Made by a program: the position numbers and the translations under genes. This document shows, in pieces, positions 46,345-57,369 of a DNA stretch of 64,000 nt (positions are counted from its first letter, which is position 1; the number at the start of each line of letters is the position of its first letter). Under the pieces are notes generated by a model. The model had not been told where the DNA came from and made no database searches. It was given only the letters and a program-made list of their open reading frames with translations. Where the stretch lies: NCBI GenBank assembly GCA_029255685.2, contig CM055312.2:8456649-8520648 (forward strand), written 5' to 3'. Origin of the DNA: Silene conica (taxonomy: Eukaryota; Streptophyta; Magnoliopsida; Caryophyllales; Caryophyllaceae).

Positions 46345-46565
46345 TGTAACAACCCATCCAATCCTGGAGATGAAATTGAGTTGTGTGGAGATTTGTCCCA
46401 CCTCGCAAATTGAGAGGCTTGTGATATATTTATAAAGGATCCAACCCACCATTTAGTAACAAGGCATTATGCTTTTGGGCTTAAGTAAAGACAAATAACG
46501 GGTCCAAAAGTGTACAGTCATCTTATTGAATTTGTGTTACGACGGTGGCGGATCGGATTGTTACA
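46345..46565 (+). repeat. Possible solo TRIM/LTR
   Basis: 221 bp with tips TGTAACAA / TTGTTACA and an interior 'tttgtcccacctcgcaaatt..gatatatttataaaggatccaaccc' that resembles short plant TRIM LTRs (compare 52551-53038). No target duplication was seen. Confidence 0.45.
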
Positions 46566-47224
46566 CCTCTAACGATATTTTTATAATAAAATAATAAAAT
46601 GTTAAACATCAACCGACATTAGGTTCATTACACATATAATTCAGCTCTTCCAGTAAAACATGCTCAAACATTGTAGCCCAGCCCCAAGGCCCAAGCATTA
46701 AGCATACATACATACACTAGTGGAATTTGTTTTAATTATTGTAGCCCAATCCCAAGCATATAATTGTCAGAACAACAACCCTCTAATCCTGTAGCATAAG
46801 ACTGATCCAAAAGAAGCGAAATAAAAAAAAACAATTAAATTTATTTATATTTTATTTTTATTTTAAAAATCTAGTATTTTATGATGAAAAATTATATATC
46901 TGAATATACAATTTCTTAATATAAATTTTATTATGTTACCAAAATAAAATAACTTTTTACTAGTTTATTAACTTAATTTATTTGAACTTTTAATTATTGG
47001 GCAGTCTTATGAATAAAGTGATTTTACACAATAATTTGTATTGTCAAGATAACGCTAATTTTGAGTAGACCTAGAAGAAATGATTCGACCTACGATCCGA
47101 AAATAGCCCGACAGAACTGAAGTGCCTCGATGCAAAGTGGCTTAATTGACCTAAAATGATTTATAACAACTCGGCCAAAATAACCCTGCCTGAAGTGACC
47201 CGGAAAATCGTTGACCCGAATATG
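46566..47224. other. Intergenic sequence, no gene seen
   Basis: AT-rich; no element boundaries or supported reading frame. A short duplicated text 'attgtagcccagccccaag / attgtagcccaatcccaag' occurs at 46672-46755. Confidence 0.4.
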
Positions 47225-47457
47225 ACCCAATCTGAATGCCGATTTAACTCCGTTTAGTTCAGTTTCGCTCAACTCATGTCTTCATAAATTAATTCTTATT
47301 CAAATTAAACTGAAAGGAGCTGAAGTGAACTCAATTAAAGTAAGAGTTAACTTGTAAATAAATAAGTTGAATTTGACTGAATTGAATGAAGTTAAATTGA
47401 ACCAAACTAAACTAAACTGAATTGAAAAAAGCTGAAATTAGATCCTAAGGAACATGG
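47225..47457. repeat. Decayed gaactga-rich MITE
   Basis: Left part 'ccgtttagttcagtttcgctc', right part 'aaaaaagctgaaattagatc' then 'aaggaacatggc', corresponding to the right terminus of 41905-43317. Boundaries are approximate. Confidence 0.45.
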
Positions 47458-48712
47458 CAAAAGTTTAGTTTAGTCCACGTCATTAAATTGAGTTTATCTT
47501 TTCTTAGATGGAAAGAACAAAACCTAGAACTCTTTTTTAAAACTAATCCGTATAAGATGGTTGTATAGAAGAGTTAGCGAACCATGGGTAATGATTAGTT
47601 TGACACACATGCTGGTTCGGCCCATAAATAGATTTGACATATTGCGTCTGCTTTGTGAATATACTTTATACGGCTTTAGCCCATGAAATGATTACCTAAC
47701 AAATCTAATGGACCCGAGCTTAATTTTTTATGGGCTTTCTCAGTACTCATCCAGTTCAACATTGCCTTTTAGCCGAGTTAGTCGGGTCACAATGGGTCCG
47801 ACTCAGATTAGGTCGGTAGACGTATGTTCCGGGTTACAGGAGGATCACTTAGTATTTCTAGTATTCAATAATATTGAGATAGTTTTTACATTTATCATCT
47901 CTTAATTCCGCTACGCGTAATCTTTAACCGATTTTGGTGCTAGTCAGTATGAAAAAGAGGGTTATAATACTCCATTTTAGTTATTTGTTCTGACTTAAAT
48001 TTGATCAGATTGATTCGTATTTATTTATTTTTGATTAAAATACATCTTACCACTTAGCTATGTATAAAGCCGCCAGAGAACCGATTGAAGCCAAGTCAGC
48101 ACTTCAAAATTCAACCACAAACTAATAATTCTGTTTGCAATAAAAGTGCACTTCAAATGTTAGCTACGTATGTACTCCTTTCACCGTAGGAAATGAAGCA
48201 AAACAAGTTAATCATATACGATGCACTTCAAAACTAATACTTTTCAGCATTTGACATTTTAATAATAAATTAACATTTGACTTTTTAAATTAATCATGAT
48301 GCAATAATACTCTTTTGACTTTTTATTTTGTCAATCCTCCATGTTACGTAATAATTGTTGAGAAATAGAATATGATAGGAATTGGGATTTGTGTTATTCT
48401 TTCAATAGCATAATCTTATATAAGGTTTACAAGATCTCGTTGCATCCTAATAATTAGGAAATAACCTGATAAAATTGGGATTACAATAATCAAAAGATAG
48501 CACAATATCCATATAATATCAAATGCCTAATAATAATAATATTTGCATAGAACAGAGAGGTTGACCATTCAACATGTAATTACGTTACACGAGTCAACTT
48601 TTATAATGCATGGTTTATATTGAGGTTTTTGATACAAATAATATAAAGTTTAATCCAACTATATACAAAATGTAAGCAAACAATATACAAAATAATAAAT
48701 TAGACTTAACCA
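47458..48712. other. Intergenic sequence, no gene seen
   Basis: No reading frame with recognisable content and no clean element ends. Confidence 0.4.
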
Positions 48713-48905
48713 AGTGGTGTTAGTCCAGTGATAGTTGGATTAAATCTTAAAGTTAGTAAAAATGCAGGAATCGAGAGGTCTCAGGTTCGACTACCAATTG
48801 GAGCGATGATCAGTTGACCACTGCAACCCCAAAGAAATGGCTTACATGGTCGTGCGGGAATGCACGGATCTGAGAGGATTCAACCCCGCACGCCAATATA
48901 AAAAA
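48713..48905 (+). mobile_element. tRNA-derived SINE, same family as 15991-16197
   Basis: Starts aagtggtgttagtccagtga (A-box region) with B box ggttcgactacc (about 48784), then 'tggcttacatggtcgtgc' and a tail 'ccaatataaaaaaaa'. It aligns by eye with the minus-strand copy at 15991-16197. A clear target duplication was not found. Confidence 0.7.
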
Positions 48906-49377
48906 AATTACCATTAACTTTTTATTTTGTCAATGCTACATTTTACGTAATAATGCATGCATGAAAGCAAGTACGAAGTATATCCCAATTTGATTAGGGA
49001 GTTTGACAATTAATTCATGTAATTACGTTAAGTGTTAGACGTGCCAACTTCTAAAATGTATGGTTTACATTTGATTGTTAAGAACAACGATGGTTCATTC
49101 GATTTGCTCCATACGCAAATGTTGACTTTATCATCTAATCCTTTATTATTACACTTTACAAGTAACTATCCTTTATTATACTTTAAGTCGGAATAATAAT
49201 ATCATGTTTAAAAGAAGATTAGATTTATATAATACTCCATTCGTTTTAATTATTATTTACTTTTGATTAAAAAGCTCTTTCTAATAAATAAGAAAGATAA
49301 ATAAATGGCTTATGCGAGAAAAGTAATTGTTACAATTGAGAATGTGTTGGAGTTGTATTTAGGAAGGGTGTATTAGC

Positions 49378-49858
49378 TAGGGGTGATCAAAAAATTTCGA
49401 TACGGTTTCATAATACGGATACGATATGGTATACGGTTTGAATTATACGAATTTCCGCGATACGGTTTTCACAAAACCGAACCGTATTCGGGTCGGGCAA
49501 AAATGAAACCGTATATGCGGTTTTCGACACGGTTTGAAATTTTTGTATAAAAAAAATTAATGAAACCGGCCAAAGTTCAACTTACAACTACAACTCATGA
49601 CTTATTTTACTAACTTATCTTAATAAATAAAAAGTTAGTCTTTCTGTAGGCATGTTAGATGTAATTATTAGCACTTGAAAAACTACAATATTTAATTGGT
49701 CATTTCTCACCAAACCGTATCCGTATATACGGATACACGGTTTTCCCGGATACCCGAAAACCGTATCGGATCCGTATAGTGATTTTTGCAATTTTTAAAA
49801 CCGTATACCCTATACGGTTTTCAAAACCAAACCGGGTATACGGTTTTGCTCACCCCCA
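49378..49858. repeat. hAT-like MITE built from degenerate atacggtttt repeats
   Basis: Inverted tips CTAGGGGTGATCAAAA / TTTTGCTCACCCCCAG and an interior with many acggttt/aaaccgt words, mostly near both ends. The 8-bp duplication is not clean. Possible remnants are gtattagc on the left and gt..attagc on the right with three extra bases. Confidence 0.5.
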
Positions 49859-49933
49859 GTACAATTAGCAACATTGCTCCAAATCAATAGAAGGGTTAGT
49901 AATATAATATTGAAAATCTTTGAAATATACTTA

Positions 49934-50247
49934 GGAGTCGTTTGGTTGATCAGGGAAGTTAATTTTCCTAGGAATTTACAATTCATGGGAAATAAGTTCC
50001 CACATCCAATTCGGGTGAATTTGGGAAAAGTGTTTGGTTGCGCATGTAGGAATTAAATTACACAGGAACTTCGAATGACCGAGGGGGAGTAGGTAAGCAA
50101 GTTCCTACATTATGTAGGCATTGGAAGTTCCTAGGAACTTCTAATTCCTCCATTTTACAATAATTATGGCAACCAAACAACCGATGATTTTGCAATTCAT
50201 GGGATTTTGCAATTCACGTGTTTTCAAAGTGTCAACCAAACAACCCC
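49934..50247. mobile_element. PIF/Harbinger MITE, same family as 29110-29424
   Basis: 314 bp, tips GGAGTCGTTTGGTTGATCA / TGTCAACCAAACAACCCC, TTA targets at 49931-49933 and 50248-50250. Internal 'gttcctaggaacttc' and 'aattcatggga' palindromes are present. Non-coding. Confidence 0.8.
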
Positions 50248-50410
50248 TTAATATCGGATTTTCAGTTGTTAGCTAGAGATAAGGTTGTTCATGTGAAAGG
50301 TCATCTCTTTATTATGGAAAAGGTTTTTCAATAACTTTATTGAGAGAACGTATTTCTGAAATTACTGTGTATTCTTGTTACCATGATGATATGTTCTTTA
50401 GTTTTAATTA

Positions 50411-51242
50411 GGGTTTTTTGTCTAACACCACCTTTAAAAAACTTTTTCTTCCAAACACCACCTTTAAAAAAATAATTTGTCAAACACCACCTTTAATAAA
50501 AATTTTTTTGTCAAACACCACTTTTTGGCCAAAGTTTCAGCGTTTGTGATGAGCTGACTTTCAGTCGATGTATGAGATAGCAAACCAGGTCGGTTTAGAG
50601 TGTTCTTGAACTCGTTGGAAAGTTGGGAGTACAGGCTTTCCAACGGCTGTCAATACGGTGGTCAAAAGTGTCCTTATGTGGGGTAGATTTATGTGTAAAG
50701 TAAGGTTGGTTAGAGAAATAGTTAGAAATTTGGGTTTACAACGAGTTGTTGGAGGGGTTTTCAAGGGTCTTTAAATGAGGTTACGATGTTTGGTTTGGTT
50801 TGAAATTTGGTATGTATATTGAGAGGAGGGCAAGGTATGTCACAGTTGTGTTCACTGTGGTGGTCGTTGCTGCAAGTGGTGGTTCAACGAGAGTGAATTG
50901 ACCCACGAAAAATCCTACTTCAACTTACATTAACCCTATGTGACTAGGCTTACTTTACACATAAATCTACCCAACATAAGAACACTTTTGACCACCGTCT
51001 TGACAGCCGTTGGAAAGCCTGTACTCCCACCTTTCCAACGAGTTCAAGAACACTCTAAACCAACCTCGTTTGCTATCTCAAACATCGACTGAAAGTCAGC
51101 TCATCACAAACGCTGAAACTTTGGCCAAAATGTGGTGTTTGACAAAAAAAAATTTATTAAAGGTGGTGTTTGACAAATTATTTTTTTAAAGATGGTGTTT
51201 GGAAGAAAAAGTTTTTTAAAGGTGGTGTTAGACAAAAAACCC
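50411..51242. mobile_element. Foldback MULE with arms of about 300 bp and 9-bp target duplication
   Basis: 832 bp. The left arm (50411 to about 50710) and right arm (about 50935-51242) are long, highly similar inverted repeats starting GGGTTTTTTGTCTAACACCA. The perfect 9-bp repeat ttttaatta flanks it (50402-50410, 51243-51251). The outer arms contain four 'aacaccaccttt' direct repeats. The loop of about 220 bp has no recognisable coding sequence. Confidence 0.85.
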
Positions 51243-51335
51243 TTTTAATTATGTATTTACCTTTTATTAAAAATCACCTTGTAAAAAGTAAAATAAGTAA
51301 ATAAAAGAAATTTCACCCATTCCATCATTTATTTA

Positions 51336-52124
51336 GGGTGGTGCTCATTTATGGACGAATTTTACTCTTTCATGGACGGAAATGACCGTTTTACCCTTTT
51401 ATTTCACTTCCCAATTTTCATTTCTCTCTCTAAATTCAATTGCCTCTCTCACTCCTGTCACTACCACCTTCTAACAACCCATTAATCAGTTTCGAGTTTT
51501 ATCTCTCCCAACTTTCAAATCGAATCGTTTATTTAATTTACATCTATAATATTACGATTTACCTTCAATTTTTTCCAACTTTTCGACGGATTTGCAGTAC
51601 GAATCTCGCCAGGGCCACAAAATATTTGTTCGACGGATGTTTGTCTCCAAACATCAGGTAAAGAAGAAGGTAAAGAAAACTTATGAAAAAGTTCAGCAAG
51701 ATCAATTGTAAGGAAGCACACTAATAGACGACGCTGTAGGAAATAAAAGCCCTAAGATCCGCTATGTCAGGAGAACCGGAAAATTAATGAATTTGATTCC
51801 TTAAATAACTAAACCTAATTTAATTAGTCTACCAAACCCTAATATAATTAGTCTAAACAAACCCTAATTTAATTAGTTTACAAAATTCCTTAAGTTCATA
51901 TAATATAATTAATAAAGTTAGAAATTAGAATTATTACTTGATCGATACGAGCACTAGCATCCATAATTGTGTAATTTTGACGGATTTGATAAATTTGATT
52001 AATTTTGTGAGGGAGACAAATGGAGAGAGTTTTTTTGTTGATTTTAGGGAAAGAGTATTGAATGGAAAAATAGTGAAAAAAAATACATGAATGAGTAAAA
52101 CTCGTACATAAATGAGCAATTACG
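51336..52124 (+). mobile_element. Non-autonomous TIR element, pair with 24642-25332
   Basis: 789 bp flanked by the 8-bp repeat tttattta (51328-51335, 52125-52132). Left tip gggtggtgctcatttatgga; right tip, inverted, cgtaattgctcatttatgta, both continuing into gaattttactcattcatg-like sequence. This is the same tip pair as 24642-25332 in reverse order. Interior 51410-51530 is pyrimidine-rich, like a 5' UTR, with a possible exon-like stretch to about 51720, but no protein family is recognised. Confidence 0.65.
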
Positions 52125-52550
52125 TTTATTTAATACCTATTTCATTTCTAAATATCTTATTTACTTGAAAACCTTAGCTTTTTATATTAGAAATGTCTTT
52201 AATAGGTAATTTGATATTCCAAATCATAATTGTTTATTTGTTATCCAATAATAAAAGAAAATGGTTCCTTCTATTTCGTTAGTTTTGATGGCAAAAATAA
52301 AGATAAATAAATGACCGGGACTAGGGAGCACAATGAGACTGAGACAAACGGGAATACTATTGTATAAAATACGTCATCATGCAATTAATTCATATATTGA
52401 TATATATTCCCTACATGCGGTCAATTATCATCCTTTAATTTGCACAAAGACCAAGGAAATAAGAGAGGGTTAATTACTAAATGACAAGTGACCGAGTTGA
52501 GCACAAAAAGCCTGTAGGGTGGAAGTATTTTAATAACGTTATTAAGAGAC

Positions 52551-53038
52551 TGAAAAAACCCGAAAGTCACACATGTGAGGATTATCCCACATTGATAGAA
52601 GAGGGGAAGAATTATCACCTTATAAGGCAAGGGGTTACTCCCTCTAGGGTGTATATTGTGGACTCTTTCCTCTCCGTTAGAGTGTGGCTCAGACCCGTTG
52701 TTGAATTTATATGGTATCAGAGCCCATGTCTAAAGACATGGGATTCATGGACCAGAGTTTGCAGTCGGGCGAGCAAAAGAAATTGCTCTGTTGAATTTGT
52801 CCGGTCTGACTTGATACTGGACCAAGTTTAAAGTTGGATGAGCAAGGTTGCTCAGTTGAATTTGTCCAGTTTGTGTGTAGGTGGGCCTCACATGTGTGGG
52901 GGAGTGTGAAGAAACTCGAAAGAGTTCCACATGTGAGAATTATCCCACATTGATAGAAGAGGGGAAGAATTATCACCTTATAAGGCAAGTTTTTCGCCTC
53001 CATTAGGGTGTGACTCAGACCCGTTGTAGGATTTAACA
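52551..53038 (+). mobile_element. TRIM (miniature LTR retrotransposon)
   Basis: 488 bp with two LTRs (52551-52711 and 52907-53038) sharing 'attatcccacattgatagaa' and 'attatcaccttataaggcaa'. It has PBS tggtatcagagcc at 52712-52724, a polypurine-like tract gtgggggag at 52896-52904 and a 5-bp target duplication gagac (52546-52550, 53039-53043). The 195-bp interior is non-coding, so mobilisation would need proteins from another element. The 5' LTR carries about 29 extra bases. Confidence 0.85.
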
Positions 53039-53043
53039 GAGAC

Positions 53044-53879
53044 ATCAGACATCTTAGATGTAAAGGAATTTACGTAATTATATTGTTCATCAAATTTATT
53101 TTTAAAATAGAAATAACAACAATTGACTCAAAGCTTTGAAATAAAATAGGATAATAAATGCCGGTAAAAACGGAAAACTTGGATTATATATTACTTAGTT
53201 TCCCTAGTCAACACAAGATTTAAGCACGCATGTGTATTGTAGATGCATTTGATATGGACATTGCACTAATCAAATTTTTAGAGTTTCATCATCTATCACT
53301 ACTTGTCTATCCATTTCTATAAAGAAAAAAACAATAGTTAGAGATTATTATAGTTTTCTAATTTTCTTACAAGCAGACAACTTATCATATGGAAGCTCGA
53401 GAACGACGTAAACATTATTATAATTTAATTGTCAAATTATTTTAATGAAAATGCTTGGTCGGTATTTTCTTTAATAAACACAAACTATTGGTCCGATCAC
53501 GAGACCCACAAATAGTTAAATAAGACGGACTTACACTTTGAGACGTACATTTAATCTTGAAAAACAATCATTCTTTTACTACTATTAATATATAAGGGTG
53601 ATTTTTATATAGATAAACCGTTTTGCCGACTGTTTAACACAATAATTACTGAAATCAGTAATTAATTATCAATAGTTTGATGTTAATGGTTCGAATTCAG
53701 AGAGTGCATTATTATATTAAATCAGATCTAACAAAAATATCTTTCCCGTTACATGATCGAACTCACTTTGTGATGATCGATAATATGACTAATATGAATA
53801 AGAATTAGCGTGATTTTTCTATAAATCCGATTTACAAAAATTGAAAAAAATGGTAATTAATTGATCACCAATTGATGAA
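53044..53879. other. 3' flank of the U-box gene, no other gene seen
   Basis: AT-rich intergenic DNA. The part next to 53880 is presumably the 3' UTR of the minus-strand U-box gene; no polyadenylation site could be fixed. Confidence 0.4.
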
Positions 53880-55154
53880 TTAATTAGACGGGTAAGACGT
53901 AAGTAAATGTGGTGGGATGCAAGGTGACATTTTCCATGCCCTAGAATGCAACCTCAACATCTCTTTTGCCCTTTCTTTAGTCTTTGGACTACATTCCATT
54001 TGTATAACCAAACACAACTTAGCCACCACCCCAACCTCCAACATCTCCCCAAGCACCTTCCCGGTCGCCAAATACCGCGAAACTGACCACAAAATCTTGA
54101 CTGCTCGATTACTTGCCACATGTGACACCCGTAAAATCTTTTTAGACACGACTGCTATCCCTGTAGCGTGTCCAACTAGGGCCGCCCTCCCTTCAGCACA
54201 CCCACATATTTGATCCAATACCACAAGGGCTAACTCACTAGACCGTCGGTCCAACCCATCTACGAGTAGCTCCACCAACTCATGGACCAACCCGGCTTGA
54301 ACTAGCTTGACCCGATTTCTCCCCCACGGGTTGATTTCCACAATAAGCTTCAAAGCACACTTTGTAGATTGGTTAGAAAAATTGTCCCTAACAACATTTA
54401 CAACTTCTACAATCATATCAAACGTGACATTACTCAATTGATTAGGGTCAGCTACTTTATATATCGACTTTAATACCTTAATCCCGTTCTCCTTGACCTG
54501 AGCTGATCCGAACCTTAATAACCCAATAATCGCATCAATTAACAATAAATGATCCTCATTATATTCAATCAACCCCTTAAGAATAAAACCCTCATTCTCA
54601 TCAAGTTGTGCAAAAATACACAATGCCTCTTCTTTATCTCTTCTATCACAACTGTATTCCTTCATTAAAATACTACTCACATACTCGAATGCTCCGGACA
54701 CTTCTAGAATATTCACGGTCCTCGTCTCAGACGATTCCAAAAGAGACCGAATCTTCTGAAGGCAAGAGTACCTTAGCTTCGTCGACTCCTTTGCATCCGA
54801 TATAAGCTTGGTAACGTACGCTCGGGTGACCATAATAGGCTGCCGAGGCGTAGGGATTCGCTCTACACCGTCGGACGAGTGAAGCATGCACCATGACTGG
54901 ATCAAACGACGTAGAGTGTGGTTCGGCGTAATAATCATCATATTATGACGATTATAATTCTCATTCTCATAATCCAATGGTGAAGAGATTAACAATTGCT
55001 TAGTAACGGGACATGTTGTATTTTTGCATGTAAATAACCATTTCTCTATACTTTCACGATCATATGTTATACCTGTTATTATCGTTACGGGATCCTTCAT
55101 AAGTTGTAGAGAGATCGGACATAAAAAGTGTGACGGAACTTCAATCGTTTCCAT
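53880..55154 (-). CDS. Plant U-box E3 ubiquitin ligase, PUB22/23/24 type
   Basis: An intronless 424-aa protein. Residues about 4-80 are the U-box (VPSHFLCPISLQLMKDPV, GITYDRESIEKWLF, CPVTKQLL, PNHTLRRLIQSW), the domain that recruits the ubiquitin-conjugating enzyme. The remainder is helical, with armadillo-like repeats (for example IEYNEDHLLLIDAIIGLLRF and KCALKLIVEINPWGRNRVK), the substrate-binding part. Length, lack of introns and these motifs fit the PUB22/PUB23/PUB24 group. In Arabidopsis these cytosolic ligases dampen pattern-triggered immunity and drought responses. I start at the ATG at 55154; a GTG three codons upstream is in frame but not a plausible start. No break is seen. Which paralogue it is cannot be decided here. 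Confidence 0.92.
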   Translation of the reverse strand: METIEVPSHFLCPISLQLMKDPVTIITGITYDRESIEKWLFTCKNTTCPVTKQLLISSPLDYENENYNRHNMMIITPNHTLRRLIQSWCMLHSSDGVERIPTPRQPIMVTRAYVTKLISDAKESTKLRYSCLQKIRSLLESSETRTVNILEVSGAFEYVSSILMKEYSCDRRDKEEALCIFAQLDENEGFILKGLIEYNEDHLLLIDAIIGLLRFGSAQVKENGIKVLKSIYKVADPNQLSNVTFDMIVEVVNVVRDNFSNQSTKCALKLIVEINPWGRNRVKLVQAGLVHELVELLVDGLDRRSSELALVVLDQICGCAEGRAALVGHATGIAVVSKKILRVSHVASNRAVKILWSVSRYLATGKVLGEMLEVGVVAKLCLVIQMECSPKTKERAKEMLRLHSRAWKMSPCIPPHLLTSYPSN

Positions 55155-55289
55155 AATAATCACCTGACTCGAATCTGAAATAAATTAAACGGTTTGAAGT
55201 ATTTCAAAAGTATATATTTTTCAAATTCAGTCTAAACCGAATAATATTTGTGAAATAAAGTGGAGTTTTGGTAGGATGTTTGTATTAAT

Positions 55290-55345
55290 TTGGTGTTGTT
55301 AATTGGTAGAGGTTTGGAGAAGGATGTATATATATATATATATGA
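55290..55345 (-). promoter_or_regulatory. Candidate TATA box of the U-box gene
   Basis: An alternating TA run of about 17 bp (55327-55343) lies 173-189 bp upstream of the start codon on the minus strand. A start of transcription about 30 bp downstream would give a 5' UTR of about 145 nt. A TA run could also be a simple microsatellite. Confidence 0.45.
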
Positions 55346-55439
55346 GATAGAAGAAGATAAGTTCACACGGAAATAACACAAGTACACATGCAAGTTGTTA
55401 TAATTCAACCCTAAATAAAAAGTCAAATACGCCAATATT

Positions 55440-56586
55440 AAATAACATGGAATTATTATAGAGGCGTTTTTATGTGCGACTAAGCTAATGGTTTGGATCT
55501 ATGGAAAAGCTCAATCTATGACTTTAAGATATATCAATAAATTAAATACAGATGAAATAACTAAAAAGTTAGATATCTTACTAAATTTCTGTTAATACGG
55601 TCATTTTCATTTTAAATGTATAATAAGTTAAAATTACTCGTATTTTATTTCGGTGTGAGCGTGATAATTAACCGTAGTGGTGGATCTAAGGGTTAGCTGA
55701 GTTAATCGTCTCCAATGACGGTTGGGAATTTCAATATTTTTTAGTTAAAATTTTCAACTTTTTTCTAATTTTACTTAATTTATTATCAGTTTTTGTCAAT
55801 TTCTGACTCTGTTACTATTAGACTTTGGTAGATAAAACTAATTGAAAAGGTAACTGAAATCTAAAATGATAGTTGAAAGCTGAAAAGGTAACTGATAAAT
55901 AGCTGAAAATCAAGAAATGATAAGATAGTTGATTATGTAAAAAACTATTTGACAAACTAACTGAAAATGTAAATGATTTTGATGAAATGACGTAAAATAT
56001 GATAATTATTTAATAGTATAAATTTAAGGGTTAAAAGATAAAATAAAAGCAAATCATATACCTTAATTCTCAAATGATACATAAGCTACTTGTCAAACGC
56101 TAAGGAAAAATGAGGTACCTGAAATTTTAGTCAAATAAGCTATTTTGATCAAATCGGGTATCTAAAATACCTTGTCAAACATAGTCTTAATATGAATTTG
56201 TTGTTTTCTTAAACCATTATTTATTTTCTTTTATTAGTATAAGACGTAAATATTCGTGTTAAATAAATTTATGTAGATTTATACACAAGTGGGACGAGGT
56301 TAGTATTAATTTTAAATTTATAGGAAGAAAACAATAGCCGCATTATTTGGTCTTTTATTCAAGGTTAAGGGTTAGCGTTACAACGGTCGGTGTGCATTAT
56401 TCATTGGAGTACTCCATCTATTGACTTTTTTTGGGAAGTCTAAGAATTTGTACGTAGACGATTGCATTTTGGACAAACATGTAAATAAAGTCACAAAGTT
56501 AAATGTTGATGATGTCCCGAATGATGATAATGCACTATTATATGTTTTTTTAATATGCGAAAGATTGGTGTCTTAATGGTTTATCA
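55440..56586. other. Upstream region of the U-box gene, no gene seen
   Basis: No recognisable coding sequence. A segment at about 55790-56170 with 'aactgaaaatgtaa', 'aggtaactgaaatc' words resembles old MITE sequence. The right edge is the 9-bp target of the MULE. Confidence 0.35.
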
Positions 56587-57369
56587 TTCTATGATGGAAA
56601 TATCACAAATAACTACCTAATAAATCTAAAATTTTACATCTTACTACCTAATATAATTAATTTTGCAACTAACTACCTAAAATCACACAACATTTATCAT
56701 TTTGCTACTTTTTTGACGGAAACCGAACTTAAGTTAGTTTTAAATGTTCGGGTTAAGTTAAATGACCATCTTACCCTTCCTTTAATAAACCTACTCCCTA
56801 TTGAAATTTTACCCATCCCTCTCCCTCCCCTGTAACAGTAAAATAATTATTCCTGCCGCCATTTTTATCCATCAAAACCTCCATGAACATGCCTAATTTG
56901 CAGCACTAGAGGGAGGTAATCTTCTGTTGTCTTCCAAAATTGATCAAGTAAGCATTATTTTCATTTTATTTTCAGTATAAAACCCTTCCCCTAATTTGAT
57001 TATTTTGTATAAAATTTGATAATTAAGAAGAAGAAGTTAGTTCTTTTTACTCTTTTATTGTTCGATCGATCAAAGAAAGGCGCAAAGTTTGATCTTTGTA
57101 CGTACGTCAACTTAATCTTTGCTAGAGTAACTGTTTTCCTTCTTCTAGTCTTATATATCTGTAGTCACATCCGTTTTAATATAAAGAGTAGTCTTTCTTG
57201 TCGGACTGTATACTCCGAAAGAGTCGAACGCAGGGAGCAAGTCAGTTTTCCATGAATAAAGAAAAGAGACAAAATTGGTAGTACGGTTTTTTGTGTTAAT
57301 GGTAAAATTTTGATACTTAAGCATCACCACAATTCTTCAATTTTGGAAATTTTGTTGTTTTATTGTAGG

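Noticed and set aside
55327..55343. TA run considered as a plain microsatellite only
   Set aside because: Kept as a candidate TATA box because of its distance from the U-box start, but with low confidence.
57016..57255. 79-codon plus-strand frame upstream of the transposase
   Set aside because: Falls in the MULE 5' leader/intron region, no recognisable domain; a chance frame is likelier.
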